A stretch of 7,889 bases of DNA from Actinomycetes bacterium (GTDB lineage: Bacteria > Actinomycetota > Actinomycetes > S36-B12 > GCA-2699445): positions 1 to 7,889 of the forward strand of contig JAHZKU010000237.1 in NCBI GenBank assembly GCA_022600255.1, read 5' to 3'. Shown piece by piece: positions 6,411-7,889 of the stretch (positions are counted from its first letter, which is position 1; the number at the start of each line of letters is the position of its first letter). The translations under genes and the position numbers were made by a program. The notes under the pieces were generated by a model, which did not search any database, was not told where the DNA came from, and saw only the letters and a program-made list of their open reading frames with translations.

Positions 6411-7195
6411 AGGTCGCTCCAACGTGTCATCGGGCCGTTCCACTCCCGTGGTAGCGGGTAGGCAACCGGCGCCACGACCCGCACGATCTGGTTCAATACT
6501 TCCTGAACATACCGTTCCCCCACCCAGAGGTGGCCAGCGCCCTGCACCGCAACGACCTTCGCCTGCGGAATTGTGGCGAACGCCGCCCGAGCCGGTTCTG
6601 GCTTCAGGTAGTCGTCGTGCTCCGGGACAACCGCGACGAGAGGTAGGTCGGTGGCTGCCCAGCGAGACAAGTCGGCGGCTTCGGCAAACCGTAGCGGCGG
6701 CGAGAGTAGTACGGCACCGGCCACCGGGCTACGCGCACCAAATTTCAGAACCACGTCTGTGCCGAACGACCAGCCCACCAGCCACGGTTCAGGAAGCCCG
6801 AGTTGGGTCACCCTCGCCAGTACAGCGCCTAGGTCCAGCCCTTCCCCCTGTGCGGAGTCAAACTCCCCCTCGCTGCGCATTGCGCCCGTGCCGGCCCCCC
6901 GCATATTGAACCGCAGAACCGCCAGTCCGGCCAATGCAGGCAATCGCCATGCCAGCTTGCGCAGAACGTGGCTTTCCATGCTGCCGCCTTCAATCGTGAG
7001 CGGGTGCACACAGACCAGGGTCGCGACAGGATCGCACCAGGTCGGAGTGGCGAGCTCCCCGCGCAGGACGATCTGATCGCGGGTTTCGATCCCCAGCGGC
7101 GTGCGATGGGCAGGTAGAACGCTATTGGCAACAATCGGGGCCACACTTAACCGTACCGGGCAACGATACTTGCCCGACCACCCCTGAACCATCAC
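6407..7195 (-). CDS. Alpha/beta hydrolase (COG2945-like)
   Basis: The protein is 262 residues from the GTG at 7195, or 261 from the adjacent ATG at 7192. The layout fits small bacterial alpha/beta hydrolases of the dienelactone-hydrolase/COG2945 type: VHPLTIEGGSMESHV at 63-77 corresponds to the HPHP-GG-M-N loop, followed by LRFNMRGAGTG (94-104). The nucleophile elbow is GWSFG (141-145, Ser143), the acid is Asp194 or Asp195 in PEHDDYLKP, and the base is His222 in GAGHLWVG. The triad is therefore complete. Reaction and substrate (ester, thioester or lactone) cannot be told. The first 25-30 residues look unlike the family, and a GTG at 7144 is another possible start. The stop overlaps the SDR start by four bases, so the two products are probably made together. 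Confidence 0.85.
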   Translation of the reverse strand: MMVQGWSGKYRCPVRLSVAPIVANSVLPAHRTPLGIETRDQIVLRGELATPTWCDPVATLVCVHPLTIEGGSMESHVLRKLAWRLPALAGLAVLRFNMRGAGTGAMRSEGEFDSAQGEGLDLGAVLARVTQLGLPEPWLVGWSFGTDVVLKFGARSPVAGAVLLSPPLRFAEAADLSRWAATDLPLVAVVPEHDDYLKPEPARAAFATIPQAKVVAVQGAGHLWVGERYVQEVLNQIVRVVAPVAYPLPREWNGPMTRWSDL

Positions 7196-7206
7196 CCGAG
7201 CTCGGG
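7195..7206. promoter_or_regulatory. 12-base perfect palindrome at the hydrolase start
   Basis: CCCGAGCTCGGG is a perfect palindrome lying directly against the first possible start codons of the hydrolase (GTG 7195-7193, ATG 7192-7190), where its ribosome site should be. It falls in the 68-base gap after the GGDEF gene. It may be a repressor site for the hydrolase-SDR pair, or a hairpin hiding the start. Six-base arms with this composition can arise by chance in high-GC DNA. Confidence 0.3.
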
Positions 7207-7263
7207 AGCATTCCCTGAGCGAAGCGGCCGGGACGCCGATTCCGGGCCCCTTTCCATTTCCAG

Positions 7264-7889
7264 CTATTCGAGGCGGTCGCTGATGATTGCCGGTCTCATC
7301 CGCTGTTGGGCTTGTTCCAACAGTCCATCGAAGGTGCTCACTCTGGGGTCAGCGGCCGCAGTGCCTACCGTCACATGTGGTAGCCATTTCCCGAGGGAGA
7401 CGGCAGAATCGTTGATGCCCTGCTGCACGCGGTTGGCGACCGATTCCGCGTTCGGCTGGCTACCTAGTCCCGCGACGACGAAGCGACCCCCATCCCAGTG
7501 GGCCACCAGATCGCCAGAGCGGCTGTGCTCCTGCACGGCGACCGCTGCTGCAATAACTAAGTCATTGCCATATCGAATCCCGTATTCTTGCACGGCCGCG
7601 GCGATATCTTCGATCTGAAAGACCATGACACACACGTGGTCGTCCTCGCGTTCTGCAATGGCTCCCAGTGTGGGCATCAGACTCAGGAGCCCATTCGGGG
7701 TAAGGAGGCCCGTCAGGGTGTCAGTAGCGGCAACGGCGCGCATGCGCGCCTCCGCGTCGCTGATCTGATCCAAGGCACTTAACCGCAGGTGGAGGAGTAT
7801 CAGGCCTACGACGAGCGCGACGAAAGCGGCCGTAATGGTGCGCCAACTATCCTGTCCCGGCACTGCGAGACTCCCGATGATGGTACTGA
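7264..7889 (-). CDS. Degenerate GGDEF-domain membrane protein, N-terminus cut by window edge
   Basis: The frame ends with TAG at 7264-7266 and is open through the right edge, so the true start is outside; about 207 residues are visible. A GTG at 7863 is one possible internal start, but the preceding residues (STIIGSLA) look like the end of another membrane segment. Numbering from that GTG, a transmembrane helix covers 9-27, a short helix links at 28-46, and a GGDEF fold runs from ATDTLTGLL (46-54) to the end. The signature that should read GGDEF is DGGRF (124-128). The first metal-site motif reads QIEDI where DxDxF is expected, and the ND pair before the YG is missing. It is unlikely to make c-di-GMP. 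RSGD at 115-118 lies five residues before the signature, exactly where the inhibitory RxxD c-di-GMP site belongs, so binding is possible. Such proteins usually act as membrane sensors or receptors. Confidence 0.8.
   Translation of the reverse strand, partial: STIIGSLAVPGQDSWRTITAAFVALVVGLILLHLRLSALDQISDAEARMRAVAATDTLTGLLTPNGLLSLMPTLGAIAEREDDHVCVMVFQIEDIAAAVQEYGIRYGNDLVIAAAVAVQEHSRSGDLVAHWDGGRFVVAGLGSQPNAESVANRVQQGINDSAVSLGKWLPHVTVGTAAADPRVSTFDGLLEQAQQRMRPAIISDRLE

Noticed and set aside
6106..6909. A 267-codon open frame on the + strand
   Set aside because: It lies opposite the SDR and hydrolase genes, both of which have complete catalytic motifs. Its product is low-complexity Pro/Arg/Ser-rich, typical of antisense frames in high-GC DNA.

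Overview
The window is a compact, high-GC (about 60% by eye, not counted) bacterial chromosomal stretch of actinobacterial character. The pointers are GTG starts, strong G/C use at third codon positions, a crotonyl-CoA carboxylase/reductase numbered exactly like the Streptomyces-type enzymes, and a DUF1990 protein. Nothing allows a firm placement below the phylum Actinomycetota. There is no rRNA, tRNA, CRISPR array, insertion sequence or phage gene, so this looks like ordinary chromosome and not a mobile island.

Layout. Five genes read rightward: the C-terminal part of a patatin-like phospholipase (1-459), then, after a 204-base gap, crotonyl-CoA carboxylase/reductase ccr (664-2001), an HD-domain protein resembling the cyanamide hydratase branch (2017-2790) and a DUF1990 protein (2798-3406). 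The last three are spaced by 15 and 7 bases and probably form one operon. A 152-base gap rich in inverted repeats separates them from a large membrane acyltransferase fused to an SGNH esterase-like domain (3559-5547). Three genes read leftward from the right edge: a degenerate GGDEF protein running off the window (7889-7264), an alpha/beta hydrolase (7195-6407), and an SDR oxidoreductase (6410-5631) whose start overlaps the hydrolase stop in an ATGA. The two gene groups converge at 5548-5630.

Functional reading. Ccr carries the full CO2-binding tetrad and should make ethylmalonyl-CoA from crotonyl-CoA, but no ethylmalonyl-CoA mutase, other pathway gene or polyketide synthase is next to it; its operon partners are two proteins of unknown substrate. 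The acyltransferase/SGNH fusion probably modifies a cell-surface glycan. The hydrolase and SDR are a translationally coupled pair of unknown substrate. The GGDEF protein has lost the cyclase signature (DGGRF) and key metal and nucleotide residues but keeps an RxxD at the inhibitory-site position, so it may sense c-di-GMP without making it.

No obviously new multi-gene defence or mobile system is visible. The best candidates for follow-up are the ccr-HD-DUF1990 operon, the GGDEF protein with a retained I-site, and the overlapping GTGAAC/GTTCAC hairpin arms at the end of that operon.
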